From the NCBI GenBank assembly GCA_947458495.1, contig CANHAR010000003.1:1-34541 (forward strand): a stretch of 34,541 nucleotides of DNA, in the 5' to 3' direction. How positions within the stretch are numbered: the first letter of the stretch is position 1; each line of letters starts with the position of its first letter. The DNA comes from Gammaproteobacteria bacterium (lineage in GTDB: Bacteria; Pseudomonadota; Gammaproteobacteria; Pseudomonadales; Pseudohongiellaceae). The position numbers and the translations under genes are program-made. The notes beneath the pieces are model-generated. The model worked only from the letters and a program-made list of their open reading frames with translations. It did not search any database and was not told the DNA's origin. This document shows, in pieces, positions 7,964 to 15,408 of this stretch.

Positions 7964-8177
7964 TTGAAAATTCCAGAGCCACTCAAGAAGGGCAGCCGCA
8001 TCGCAGTTACTGCATTTTCGGAAGGTATCTCGTCGCTGTCGCCCCTCCATGGGGTTACCGGTGATCTACGATGTTGATATAGGGCATGTGCCGCCCAATC
8101 TGACGCTATTTAATGGTTGTTATGCGGAAATTGGCCTATTGAATGGCCAGGGCAAAATGAGGCAGTGGCTGAAGTAA
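7964..8177 (+). pseudogene. S66 peptidase (LD-carboxypeptidase/MccF-like) remnant, middle deleted
   Basis: Both ends of an S66-family LD-carboxypeptidase are readable but the roughly 250-codon middle is gone. The 5' piece starts at TTG 7964, with AGGAG nine bases upstream, and reads LKIPEPLKKGSRIAVTAFSEG, the usual N-terminus of the family. Its frame ends at TGA 8075-8077. The 3' piece is in another frame (8049-8177) and reads VIYDVDIGHVPPNLTLFNG, matching the family's C-terminal region with its catalytic His, then ends QWLK at TAA. The Ser and Glu of the catalytic triad lie in the missing part, so it cannot be active. Intact relatives recycle murein peptides or cleave microcin C. Family assignment is from memory of sequence patterns. 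Confidence 0.65.
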
Positions 8178-8211
8178 CAGGCGGAACATCACAATGGGTT
8201 AATGACAAAAA

Positions 8212-8745
8212 ATGATTTTAGTACTGGACCATGACCCTGATTGGGTAGCGAGTTTTGAAAAGGAAGCCAACAGGATTCGTGCGGCATTAGGTGCTAACCT
8301 CGTGAATATTCACCACATCGGCAGTACTTCAATAACTCACACAAAAGCAAAACCTGTCATCGATATGCTGCTGGAAGTGTCATCACTTGATGAGCTGGAC
8401 CAACAAAGCGCATCACTCCAAGCGTTGAATTACGAGGCCAAAGGTGAGTTTGGTATTCCGGGCCGCCGTTACTTCCGGCTGGATGATGCTGCCGGGCGCA
8501 GAACACATCAGGTGCATTCGTTTGAAGCCGGGTCGAAGAATGTTATCCGACATCTCGCTTTCAGGGACTACATGCGGGCACATCCAACTATCGCCACAGA
8601 GTACGGTGAGTTAAAGCAGCGCCTTGCCAAAGAGAATCCAGACAATATGGCAGCTTACATTGATGGCAAGGATGCATTTGTCAAAGAGCATGAGCGGCGT
8701 GCATTGCAATGGGCGTCATGTGACACACATAAAACAAGACCTTGA
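8212..8745 (+). CDS. GrpB family protein (UPF0157, nucleotidyltransferase fold)
   Basis: 177 residues with the GrpB hallmarks: HHIGSTSI (residues about 31-38), the acidic KPVIDMLLEV strand, GIPGRRYF in the middle, THQVHSF, and the late HLAFRDYMRAHP helix. The GSTS plus Asp arrangement is that of nucleotidyltransferase superfamily proteins. Some GrpB proteins are fused to dephospho-CoA kinase, but stand-alone copies like this have no assigned substrate. No Shine-Dalgarno sequence is seen before ATG 8212. The gene is intact although the genes on both sides have lost their middles. Confidence 0.9.
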   Translation: MILVLDHDPDWVASFEKEANRIRAALGANLVNIHHIGSTSITHTKAKPVIDMLLEVSSLDELDQQSASLQALNYEAKGEFGIPGRRYFRLDDAAGRRTHQVHSFEAGSKNVIRHLAFRDYMRAHPTIATEYGELKQRLAKENPDNMAAYIDGKDAFVKEHERRALQWASCDTHKTRP

Positions 8746-8748
8746 TCC

Positions 8749-8940
8749 ATGTACAGAATCGTCAATGTAATCGACTATCCTGCAGGAATGGAAGCTGCGA
8801 TTGCAGGCTACAAAGAAATATTTCTCACCACAGATCTTAACAACTTTTATGAAAAGTTCGGCTGGACACAAATGGACAATGGATACAGTCCGGATGGCCA
8901 GGTATCAAAAATATGTAGAATCGCGGTATCGCTGAAATGA
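8749..8940 (+). pseudogene. GNAT acetyltransferase with internal deletion
   Basis: A 63-residue ORF joining two GNAT parts. Residues 1-18 (MYRIVNVIDYPAGMEAAI) look like the opening strand and helix of a GNAT protein. From residue 20 the sequence is the family C-terminus, GYKEIFLTTDLNNFYEKFGW, then a final strand ending CRIAVSLK. The acetyl-CoA loop (RxxGxG/A) and the central sheet, about 90 residues, are absent. A working GNAT is 140-170 residues, so this cannot bind acetyl-CoA. The joint keeps the frame. It starts three bases after the GrpB stop and has a weak ribosome binding site. The alternative, a real small protein, is less likely. Confidence 0.6.
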
Positions 8941-9002
8941 CATGAAGCTGATGTCATGCGTGGAGTTGTTCTACCCTTTATAAAAATATTTGGAGAAAAA
9001 AT

Positions 9003-9494
9003 GTGGTCGACATTCTGATGGTTGTGGCAGGGGTCACTTTGTATCTGATACTTGCACATTTTGTCAGCTACAAACTCGGAAAGAATCGAATTTTAAAGAG
9101 GCAGAAATGGGATCTGAATATCTGCTGCGGGAGAACCGACGGCGGGGGAGTGAATGCTGATATTTTCCAGCACGATCAACTACCGGGTTTTGTACAGGTC
9201 AGCAGTATCTATGACTTGCCCTTCAAAGACGCTGAGTTTGAAACAGTGTTGTGCTCACACACCATAGAGCATGTTGAGGATCCTGAGAGGTTCTATGCGG
9301 AATTACAGCGAGTGGGCAGGCGCGTCACTTTAGTGGTGCCGCCGCTATACGATGTCGCGGCCGTTCTTAGCATCATGGAGCACAAGTGGATCTTTCTGAC
9401 ATTCAAAAAAGAGCACCACAATTTGCCGGCATTTGTGAAATTGCCATTTGCTGATGTTATTCAGAGGCGATTTGGACAAAGGAATAATGCCTGA
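9003..9494 (+). CDS. membrane-anchored class I methyltransferase
   Basis: 163 residues. An N-terminal hydrophobic helix (residues about 3-22) is followed by a compact Methyltransf_11-type domain. Motif I is modified to LNICCGRTDGGGVNADIF, and the post-motif segment is SSIYDLPFKDAEFETVLCSHTIEHVEDPERFYAELQRV in pattern, as in small SAM methyltransferases acting on lipids, quinones or sugars. The C-terminal part is short. I use GTG 9003 because GGAGA lies seven bases upstream. The ATG at 9001 is out of frame and ends after five codons. The substrate is unknown; the anchor suggests a membrane-associated one. Confidence 0.7.
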   Translation: MVDILMVVAGVTLYLILAHFVSYKLGKNRILKRQKWDLNICCGRTDGGGVNADIFQHDQLPGFVQVSSIYDLPFKDAEFETVLCSHTIEHVEDPERFYAELQRVGRRVTLVVPPLYDVAAVLSIMEHKWIFLTFKKEHHNLPAFVKLPFADVIQRRFGQRNNA

Positions 9495-9555
9495 GTATTT
9501 TTTGCTGTGTTCGGTGGGGCATTGCTTTTGCTGAATAATCCGTCGCAAAAAATAC

Positions 9556-9600
9556 TTGCATTACATACTGTGCGCTGCATAGTATGTGCCGCACAGTATG
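9556..9600 (+). promoter_or_regulatory. padR promoter with nested inverted repeats (likely PadR operator)
   Basis: TTGCAT (9556-9561) and CATAGT (9578-9583, 16 bases apart) form a plausible -35/-10 pair. Over it lie two perfect inverted repeats that share a half: ACATACT (9563-9569) with AGTATGT (9581-9587), and CATACTGTGC (9564-9573) with GCACAGTATG (9591-9600). PadR-family proteins bind dyads built from ATGT and ACAT and usually repress their own gene. The overlap with the promoter fits repression. Confidence 0.6.
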
Positions 9601-9609
9601 AGGCGGGAA

Positions 9610-9957
9610 ATGACAACATCTTCACTTGAAAAAATGCGGCTGGAGCTGCGACGCGGTGTATTAGTGCTGGCAGTGCTTGCATCGCTCAGGCAACCGCACT
9701 ACGGCTATTCACTGCGCAAGCAGCTGCTGGCGCGAGGCATTGATATTGATGAGGGTACGCTTTACCCGCTGATTCGGCGGCTGGCAGAGCAGGACTTACT
9801 GGACAGTGAATGGCAACAGGCCGAGGGTCGGGAGCGGCGTTATTACCAGTTATCCGACAAAGGGACAGAGCTGCTGATGCAGCTCACTGACGAATGGCAA
9901 GTTCTGAATGCCGCGCTGGGTCATATCCTTGGTGGCGTGGCAGAGGAGGCAACATGA
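9610..9957 (+). CDS. PadR family transcriptional regulator
   Basis: 115 residues with the PadR winged helix: RRGVLVLAVLASLRQPHYGYSLRKQL, then GIDIDEGTLYPLIRRLAEQDLL (the recognition helix, residues about 45-66) and the wing GRERRYYQLSDKGTELL, followed by a short C-terminal dimer helix. It is of the short type lacking the long C-terminal domain of true PadR. The start at 9610 has GAGG upstream; an ATG at 9598 would overlap the operator. Its stop overlaps the start of the HAAS membrane protein (ATGA), so the two are translationally coupled. Such pairs are usually signal-sensing: the membrane partner is thought to control the repressor. Confidence 0.9.
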   Translation: MTTSSLEKMRLELRRGVLVLAVLASLRQPHYGYSLRKQLLARGIDIDEGTLYPLIRRLAEQDLLDSEWQQAEGRERRYYQLSDKGTELLMQLTDEWQVLNAALGHILGGVAEEAT

Positions 9958-10901
9958 TGGACCTGGTGGCGCGCTATGTTGCGGCCGTGCAGCGCGAATT
10001 GCCGGAGAGCAAACGTGAAGAAATTGGCCGTGAACTTAAAGCCAATATCATGGATCAGCTTGACGCACTGACAGACCAACAGGGTGCCTTAAGCGAAGCC
10101 GCTATTAGCGAAGTTCTCAAACGTATGGGCCATCCCGGTCGGGTGGCGAGGCAGTTTGTGCCGCCACAGCCATTGATCGCCATCCACTACATGCCGGTTT
10201 ATCAACACACTCTTTTCCTGGTGCTGGGCCTGTTGTTTCTCTTGCAGGTGGTGCAAACCGCGCTGGTCTGGATGTCCAGCAGCGACATGGGCATCATCGC
10301 TTACCTGTTCGCTGTGGCACGGGGTTTTATTGAGGATTCACTGTTCGGTTTTGCGGTCATCACGCTAATTTTCTATCTGATGTCGCGCCAGACGCATGAG
10401 CAAAATGATGACTCGGACGCCAACTGGCAGCCGCAGCAATTGCCAGATGCCAGCCACGGCTGGCAGGTGATTTCACGACAAGACATTTTCTCAGACCTGG
10501 CAACCTATCTGTTCTTGTTGGTTGTTATCTGGTATCCGGCAGTTATGACGGTCGAGCAAACTGACAGTGTGCGCATCGCACTGAGTGACCATGCCCACCA
10601 GTTTTTGCGATGGGTCAGTCCATTGCTAGTGCTGGGGATTGTTGCCAGTATGTGGCAGTTGCGCAGGCGTCTGTGGAGCCGACGCATGCTGCAGGGCAAT
10701 ATTGTTCTCAATCTGAGTTTTGTGATTGTGACCCTGATGCTGGCGGTCTTCACGCCACTGCTGATTCTTGATCAGGCTCAATCGCCAGGCGTGTATGACC
10801 TGGCTCTGCTTGAGCGCAGCGCGCAGGTCACTTTGATCATTATTGCCTTGTTCCCCCTGTGGGAGGCGGGCCGCGATCTGTTGAGACTGCGCCAGTTTTG
10901 A
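9954..10901 (+). CDS. HAAS-domain membrane protein paired with PadR
   Basis: About 315 residues. The N-terminal 70 residues are a HAAS-type (DUF1700-like) cytoplasmic helical domain: YVAAVQRELPESKREEIGRELKANIMDQL, then LKRMGHPGRVARQF. After this come about six hydrophobic segments (roughly residues 81-100, 115-140, 180-200, 220-240, 255-280 and 290-305). HAAS domains are found almost always beside PadR regulators and are proposed to relay a signal to them. ATG 9954 and ATG 9957 are both possible, 4 and 7 bases after AGGAGG; the first overlaps the padR stop. The substrate or signal is unknown. Confidence 0.8.
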   Translation: MMDLVARYVAAVQRELPESKREEIGRELKANIMDQLDALTDQQGALSEAAISEVLKRMGHPGRVARQFVPPQPLIAIHYMPVYQHTLFLVLGLLFLLQVVQTALVWMSSSDMGIIAYLFAVARGFIEDSLFGFAVITLIFYLMSRQTHEQNDDSDANWQPQQLPDASHGWQVISRQDIFSDLATYLFLLVVIWYPAVMTVEQTDSVRIALSDHAHQFLRWVSPLLVLGIVASMWQLRRRLWSRRMLQGNIVLNLSFVIVTLMLAVFTPLLILDQAQSPGVYDLALLERSAQVTLIIIALFPLWEAGRDLLRLRQF

Positions 10902-11119
10902 TGTGACAAGGGAATTTTTGTAAACAAACCAGGGTCAATTCAGGAGAGACACAAGCGACAAGAATTTGCGTTGACGACCGGCGGATTTACGGTCCGGGCT
11001 CGTCGCCATCGCCTGGCCACGATGAGTTTATTGGTGGAACTGTCGCAAAACTGTTAGTTTCGTTCAAATTGCCGGGCAACCGCTTTAACTCAAAAAAAAT
11101 ACTCAATAAAGAGGGAAAA

Positions 11120-12820
11120 ATGATGACAACACGCAGCAGCCCGCCTTGGGCGGAGTCTCTGGGACATATTTCATCGCAGATGCCGGCGGTGCCAGACGAG
11201 TCGATTCCGGGCATCGTGGAGCGCCATGTACACGAGGCACCCGATGCCCCTGTCATTTATTACCTCGGACTGCAGATGACCATTGGCCAGGTTGACGATT
11301 TGGCTAACCGCCTGGCCAATATGCTGCGCGGTCTGGGCGTGGAGCGCGGTGATGTGATCGGTTTGCACCTGCCCAACTGCCCGCAATACGTGATCGGATT
11401 GCTGGCAGCAGCCAAACTTGGTTGCCCGGCTTCGGGTGTCTCACCGCTGCTAAAAGCGGATGAAATTGTGTATCAGGTAGGCAATGCCAACATCCGCGTA
11501 TTGATTACCCTTGATCAGATGTTTGCAGCTTCTGCTGCCAGTCTTGACGGCCGCTTGCCGGATCTGAAGGCGGCGATTGTCACCGGGCCTATTGATTTTC
11601 TGCCGGGCTGGAAAAAAACCCTCGCAGCCTGGACTGGAAAAGTACCGCGCACCGTGTTGCCAACCCTGAAACACATCCGTGTGTGTGCGCTGTGGCCTGA
11701 CATACTAAAAGCAGACAATACCCGCGTATTTGAACCGTGCCGCATGGAAGATGTGTTTATGATCCAGTACACCGGCGGCACCACCGGCAACCCAAAAGGC
11801 GCGGAGTTGTCGCTGCGTAACGTTCTCAGTAGCGTGATTCAGAACGAAACCATGGTCGAGTACGAAATCGGCCGAGAGACCTTTGCCAGTGTGTTGCCGT
11901 GGTTCCATATCGCAGGTCTCAGTGCCCTGTTTATGGGGATTCGTAAGCGAGCCCTGATGATTGTGGTGCCCAACCCGCGTGACGTTAAAACCTACTGCAA
12001 GGCCATGATCAAACGACCGCCAACCGTGCTTGGCAATGTGCCCACGCTTTACCAGATGCTGCTGGATGAGCCGCTGTTTAAGCAGGTGGATTTCTCGCGC
12101 TTAAAAATTGCCGTCTCTGGTGCGGCGCCGGCGCCGGTGGAGTTGATTCGCCGTGTGGAGGAAATCATCGGCCAAGGCAAGTTCTGCGAAGCCTACGGTC
12201 TGACGGAGACCAGTCCTACACTCACCATCAATCCCCCTGGCAGAGCCAGGCCCGGCACCATCGGCGTACCGTTGCCCGGTACGGATATCCGCATTGTTGA
12301 TGCGGAAACGGGCACCAGAGAAATGCCCTTTGATGAACCGGGTGAACTGATTGCCAGTGGGCCCCAAGTGTTTCGCGGATATCTGGGGCTTCCCAATGAG
12401 ACCAATAAGGCCTTGCGCAGTTTTGACGGCCAAACCTACTTCTACACCGGCGACGTGGCGCGTATGGACAAAGATGGTTACATCACCATCTGTGACCGCG
12501 CCAAAGACATGCTGATTGTGGGCGGATATAAGGTGTTTTCAGTGGAAGTGGAAAACAAACTGAAGGAAGTACCGGAAATCGAGTTATCCGCTGTGATTGG
12601 TACACCGGATAAGGACAGGCCCGGAAACGATGTGGTCAATTTGTATGTGCAGCTTTCCAAAGTGGGTAAAGAGCTCGGCGACGATGCTGTACGCGAAAAA
12701 ATTCTGGCGTTTTGCCGCGACAAAATGGCGGCATTCAAAGTGCCAAAACATATCCACATCATTGCCCAGATACCCCTGACCCCCGTGGGCAAGGTGGACA
12801 AAAAAGCACTGCGTCAGTGA
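11120..12820 (+). CDS. long-chain acyl-CoA synthetase / AMP-dependent ligase (FadD-like)
   Basis: 566 residues, a full-length ANL-superfamily enzyme activating a carboxylic acid with ATP and CoA in the cytoplasm. The P-loop is YTGGTTGNPKGAEL (residues 217-230). Then come WFHIAGLSALF, the GAAPAP segment, EAYGLTETSP (motif A5), YTGDVARMDKDGYITICDRAKDMLIVGGYKVF (A7-A8) and the C-terminal catalytic lysine in TPVGKVDKKAL (about Lys558). The start is ATG 11120 or 11123, after GAGGG. It ends seven bases before the AbgT gene, so the pair is probably one operon. The acid used is not evident; medium/long-chain fatty acid is the default guess. Confidence 0.85.
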   Translation: MMTTRSSPPWAESLGHISSQMPAVPDESIPGIVERHVHEAPDAPVIYYLGLQMTIGQVDDLANRLANMLRGLGVERGDVIGLHLPNCPQYVIGLLAAAKLGCPASGVSPLLKADEIVYQVGNANIRVLITLDQMFAASAASLDGRLPDLKAAIVTGPIDFLPGWKKTLAAWTGKVPRTVLPTLKHIRVCALWPDILKADNTRVFEPCRMEDVFMIQYTGGTTGNPKGAELSLRNVLSSVIQNETMVEYEIGRETFASVLPWFHIAGLSALFMGIRKRALMIVVPNPRDVKTYCKAMIKRPPTVLGNVPTLYQMLLDEPLFKQVDFSRLKIAVSGAAPAPVELIRRVEEIIGQGKFCEAYGLTETSPTLTINPPGRARPGTIGVPLPGTDIRIVDAETGTREMPFDEPGELIASGPQVFRGYLGLPNETNKALRSFDGQTYFYTGDVARMDKDGYITICDRAKDMLIVGGYKVFSVEVENKLKEVPEIELSAVIGTPDKDRPGNDVVNLYVQLSKVGKELGDDAVREKILAFCRDKMAAFKVPKHIHIIAQIPLTPVGKVDKKALRQ

Positions 12821-12827
12821 GGCGAGT

Positions 12828-14396
12828 ATGGACAAGGACGTGTCGGGCAATGCACTAAAACGCGGGTGGTTTACGCGCTTTCTGGACTCTGTGGAATGGT
12901 TGGGTAACCTGCTACCGCATCCGGTCACGCTGTTTGCGGTGCTGGCGCTGCTGATGATCCTGCTGTCTGGATTATTCGGCGCGATGGGCGTCTCGGTGCC
13001 GGACCCGCGGCCGTCGGCCGCTGAAGGCGCAACCATTGAGGCGGTCAGTCTGTTGAATGGGGATGGCCTGCGCCGCATTCTTGAAAATCTGGTGCCCAAT
13101 TTTGTGAATTTTGCGCCGCTGGGCGTGGTGCTGGTTGCCATGCTTGGCGTCGGCATCGCAGAAAAATCCGGGCTGTTGTCGGCGGTTGTTCGTGGCATTG
13201 TGTTAACGGCCCCCAGACACGTTGTCACAGTGGCCATCGTGTTTGCCGGGGTCATTTCCAACACAGCCGGGGAAATGGGGTATGTGGTGCTGATACCGCT
13301 GTCAGGTGCGGTGTTTCTGGCACTGGGCCGGCATCCACTGGCAGGCATGGCAGCGGCGTTTGCCGGCGTGTCCGGTGGCTACAGCGCCAATCTACTGATA
13401 GGTACAATTGACCCCTTGCTGGCGGGTATCACCCAGGAAGCCGCCCGCCTGATTGACCCCTCCTATGAAGTGGATGCGACTGCCAATTGGTACTTTATGG
13501 CGGCGAGCACTTTTGTCATCACCATTGTCGGGGCGCTGGTCACCACCTACATTGTTGAACCCAAACTCGGCGCTTACGATGATTCACAGGCGGATCCGTC
13601 GGTGCTGGATAGCCGCACCATGGAAACCATCACACCGCTGGAACACAAAGCACTGCGGCGAGCCGGTCTGGCAGCGCTCGGGGTATTCGCGCTGATGGCA
13701 TTGCTGGCACTGCCGGAAGGTGCCCCTCTGCGAGATCCGGTCAGTGGTAATTCCGGTCCGTTTTTCCGCAGTATTGTTGCCTTTATTCTGGTGTTCTTTC
13801 TGGTGACGGGTGTCGCCTACGGGCGTGTTACCGGGTCGATGCGCAATGATCGTGATGTGATTGATGCCATGGCATCAGCGATATCCACGCTGGGTCTTTA
13901 CATCGTGCTGGTATTTTTTGCAGCGCAGTTTGTGGCGTTTTTTGGGTGGTCAAATCTTGGCATTATTACCGCGGTCACCGGTTCAGAATTCCTGATAGAG
14001 GCTCAGTTAACCGGCCCGATAGTGTTTCTGTTTTTTATTGCCATGTGTGCCATTGTGAACCTGATGATCGGATCGGCATCTGCGCAGTGGGCGGTGACCG
14101 CGCCGGTGTTTGTGCCCATGCTGATGTTGATCGGCTATTCGCCGGAGCTGATTCAGGCGGCATACCGCATTGGTGATTCCGTCACCAATATCATCACCCC
14201 GATGATGAGTTACTTCGGGCTGATTCTGGCGTGGGCCTCGCGCTATAACCGACAGATTGGTATAGGCACACTGATTGCCATCATGCTGCCTTATACAATT
14301 TTCTTTTTTATTTTCTGGGTTACGTTGTTCTACGTGTGGGTGTTTGCGTTGGGATTGCCGGTAGGGCCTGGTACGGGCACGTATTACCCCGGTTAA
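12828..14396 (+). CDS. AbgT family transporter
   Basis: 522 residues with about 11-13 membrane segments, the normal size for AbgT/MtrF transporters. These move p-aminobenzoyl-glutamate or export sulfonamide-like drugs in the inner membrane. Family marks are the opening FLDSVEWLGNLLPHPVTLF, the periplasmic loop before NLVPNFVNFAPLGVVLVAMLGVGIAEKSGLL in pattern, the re-entrant GVSGGYSANLLIGTIDPLL, and NLMIGSASAQWAVTAPVFVPM and IGDSVTNIITPMMSYFG in the second half, where the substrate site lies. The start has GAGGCGAG upstream. It follows the acyl-CoA synthetase by seven bases, a link that suggests uptake of an aromatic or acyl amino acid, though this is inference. Confidence 0.92.
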   Translation: MDKDVSGNALKRGWFTRFLDSVEWLGNLLPHPVTLFAVLALLMILLSGLFGAMGVSVPDPRPSAAEGATIEAVSLLNGDGLRRILENLVPNFVNFAPLGVVLVAMLGVGIAEKSGLLSAVVRGIVLTAPRHVVTVAIVFAGVISNTAGEMGYVVLIPLSGAVFLALGRHPLAGMAAAFAGVSGGYSANLLIGTIDPLLAGITQEAARLIDPSYEVDATANWYFMAASTFVITIVGALVTTYIVEPKLGAYDDSQADPSVLDSRTMETITPLEHKALRRAGLAALGVFALMALLALPEGAPLRDPVSGNSGPFFRSIVAFILVFFLVTGVAYGRVTGSMRNDRDVIDAMASAISTLGLYIVLVFFAAQFVAFFGWSNLGIITAVTGSEFLIEAQLTGPIVFLFFIAMCAIVNLMIGSASAQWAVTAPVFVPMLMLIGYSPELIQAAYRIGDSVTNIITPMMSYFGLILAWASRYNRQIGIGTLIAIMLPYTIFFFIFWVTLFYVWVFALGLPVGPGTGTYYPG

Positions 14397-14545
14397 ACCG
14401 TGACCAACAACAATTCAAATAAAGGACATTCGTGACCATGTCATCAAAAACACTGCCATTGTTTCTGCTAAATCGTGAGCGTCGGCTTGAAAAAATTGCC
14501 AACGCGGCAAGAGCGGGCTGAAAACAACTTCAGGGGCGGCGCAAA

Positions 14546-15298
14546 ATGGAAAACATGCAACTGGTGATCGACCTGCACATTGAAGGCGCGCGTCAGGGTC
14601 CAGGCAGCCGGCAGGCCACTGAAAGAGCCATTGATTTTGCAGTGTCAGATCGCTCAATACCGTTAGAAGTTGCGGATATCGGGTGCGGCACAGGAGCCTC
14701 GGCAATATTGTTGGCGCAACTGCTCAATGCCAATATAACGGCCGTTGATTTTCTCCCGCAGTTCCTCGATGTGCTCAGAACCAAAGCCGATCAGCTCGGT
14801 GTCAGCGACAGAATCACCACGCTCGCATGCTCCATGGAAAGTCTGCCCTTTACGGATGAGCAATTTGATGTCATCTGGTCAGAAGGTGCCATCTACAATA
14901 TGGGTTTTGAAAACGGCATTCAACAATGGAAGCGTTTGCTAAAAGCCGGGGGTGTGTTGGTGGTGTCAGAGATTACATGGACTACTGCGCAGCGGCCTTT
15001 GGAAATACAGGACTATTGGGACACGCACTATCCAGAAATCGGAACAGCATCATCAAAAATGAAGGTGCTGGAAGATCATGGTTACACGCCGTTGGCCTAT
15101 TTTGCTCTCGGAGAAGAATGCTGGCTGGAAAACTACTACCAGCCATTGCAAGAACGATTTCAGCAGTTTCTGGCGAGACATCATCACAGCAGCGAGGCTA
15201 CTAATCTGGTGGCAGCTGAGGAGCGGGAGATCAGCCTCTTTCAACAGTTCCGGCAGTACTTCAGTTACGGTGTTTATATTGCCCGCAAAAACTCTTGA
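14546..15298 (+). CDS. class I SAM-dependent methyltransferase
   Basis: 250 residues. Motif I is VADIGCGTGASAILLAQLL (residues about 42-60) with acidic motif II in ITAVDFLPQFLDVL. Motif IV is FDVIWSEGAIYNMGFENGIQQW, and LLKAGGVLVVSEITW is motif VI. The C-terminal half carries a substrate-side region with aromatic residues (EECWLENYYQPL). This is the UbiE/Methyltransf_25 type acting on a small molecule. A 149-base gap separates it from the AbgT gene; the sequence between holds only a 27-codon ORF (14438-14521) I do not believe. The ATG at 14555 is an alternative start. Confidence 0.85.
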   Translation: MENMQLVIDLHIEGARQGPGSRQATERAIDFAVSDRSIPLEVADIGCGTGASAILLAQLLNANITAVDFLPQFLDVLRTKADQLGVSDRITTLACSMESLPFTDEQFDVIWSEGAIYNMGFENGIQQWKRLLKAGGVLVVSEITWTTAQRPLEIQDYWDTHYPEIGTASSKMKVLEDHGYTPLAYFALGEECWLENYYQPLQERFQQFLARHHHSSEATNLVAAEEREISLFQQFRQYFSYGVYIARKNS

Positions 15299-15408
15299 TG
15301 ATTGGTTCATGCTGTAATTTATTGTCATACTGCTGTCATGAGTTTTTCCTTACTATCCGCAACGGTTTGCATTGTTTAAACCGGCTATTTCAAAGGTTGC
15401 AGATTGTC

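Noticed and set aside
14438-14521. 27-codon ORF between AbgT and the methyltransferase
   Set aside because: No hydrophobic or conserved feature and a poor ribosome binding site; ORFs of this size occur by chance.
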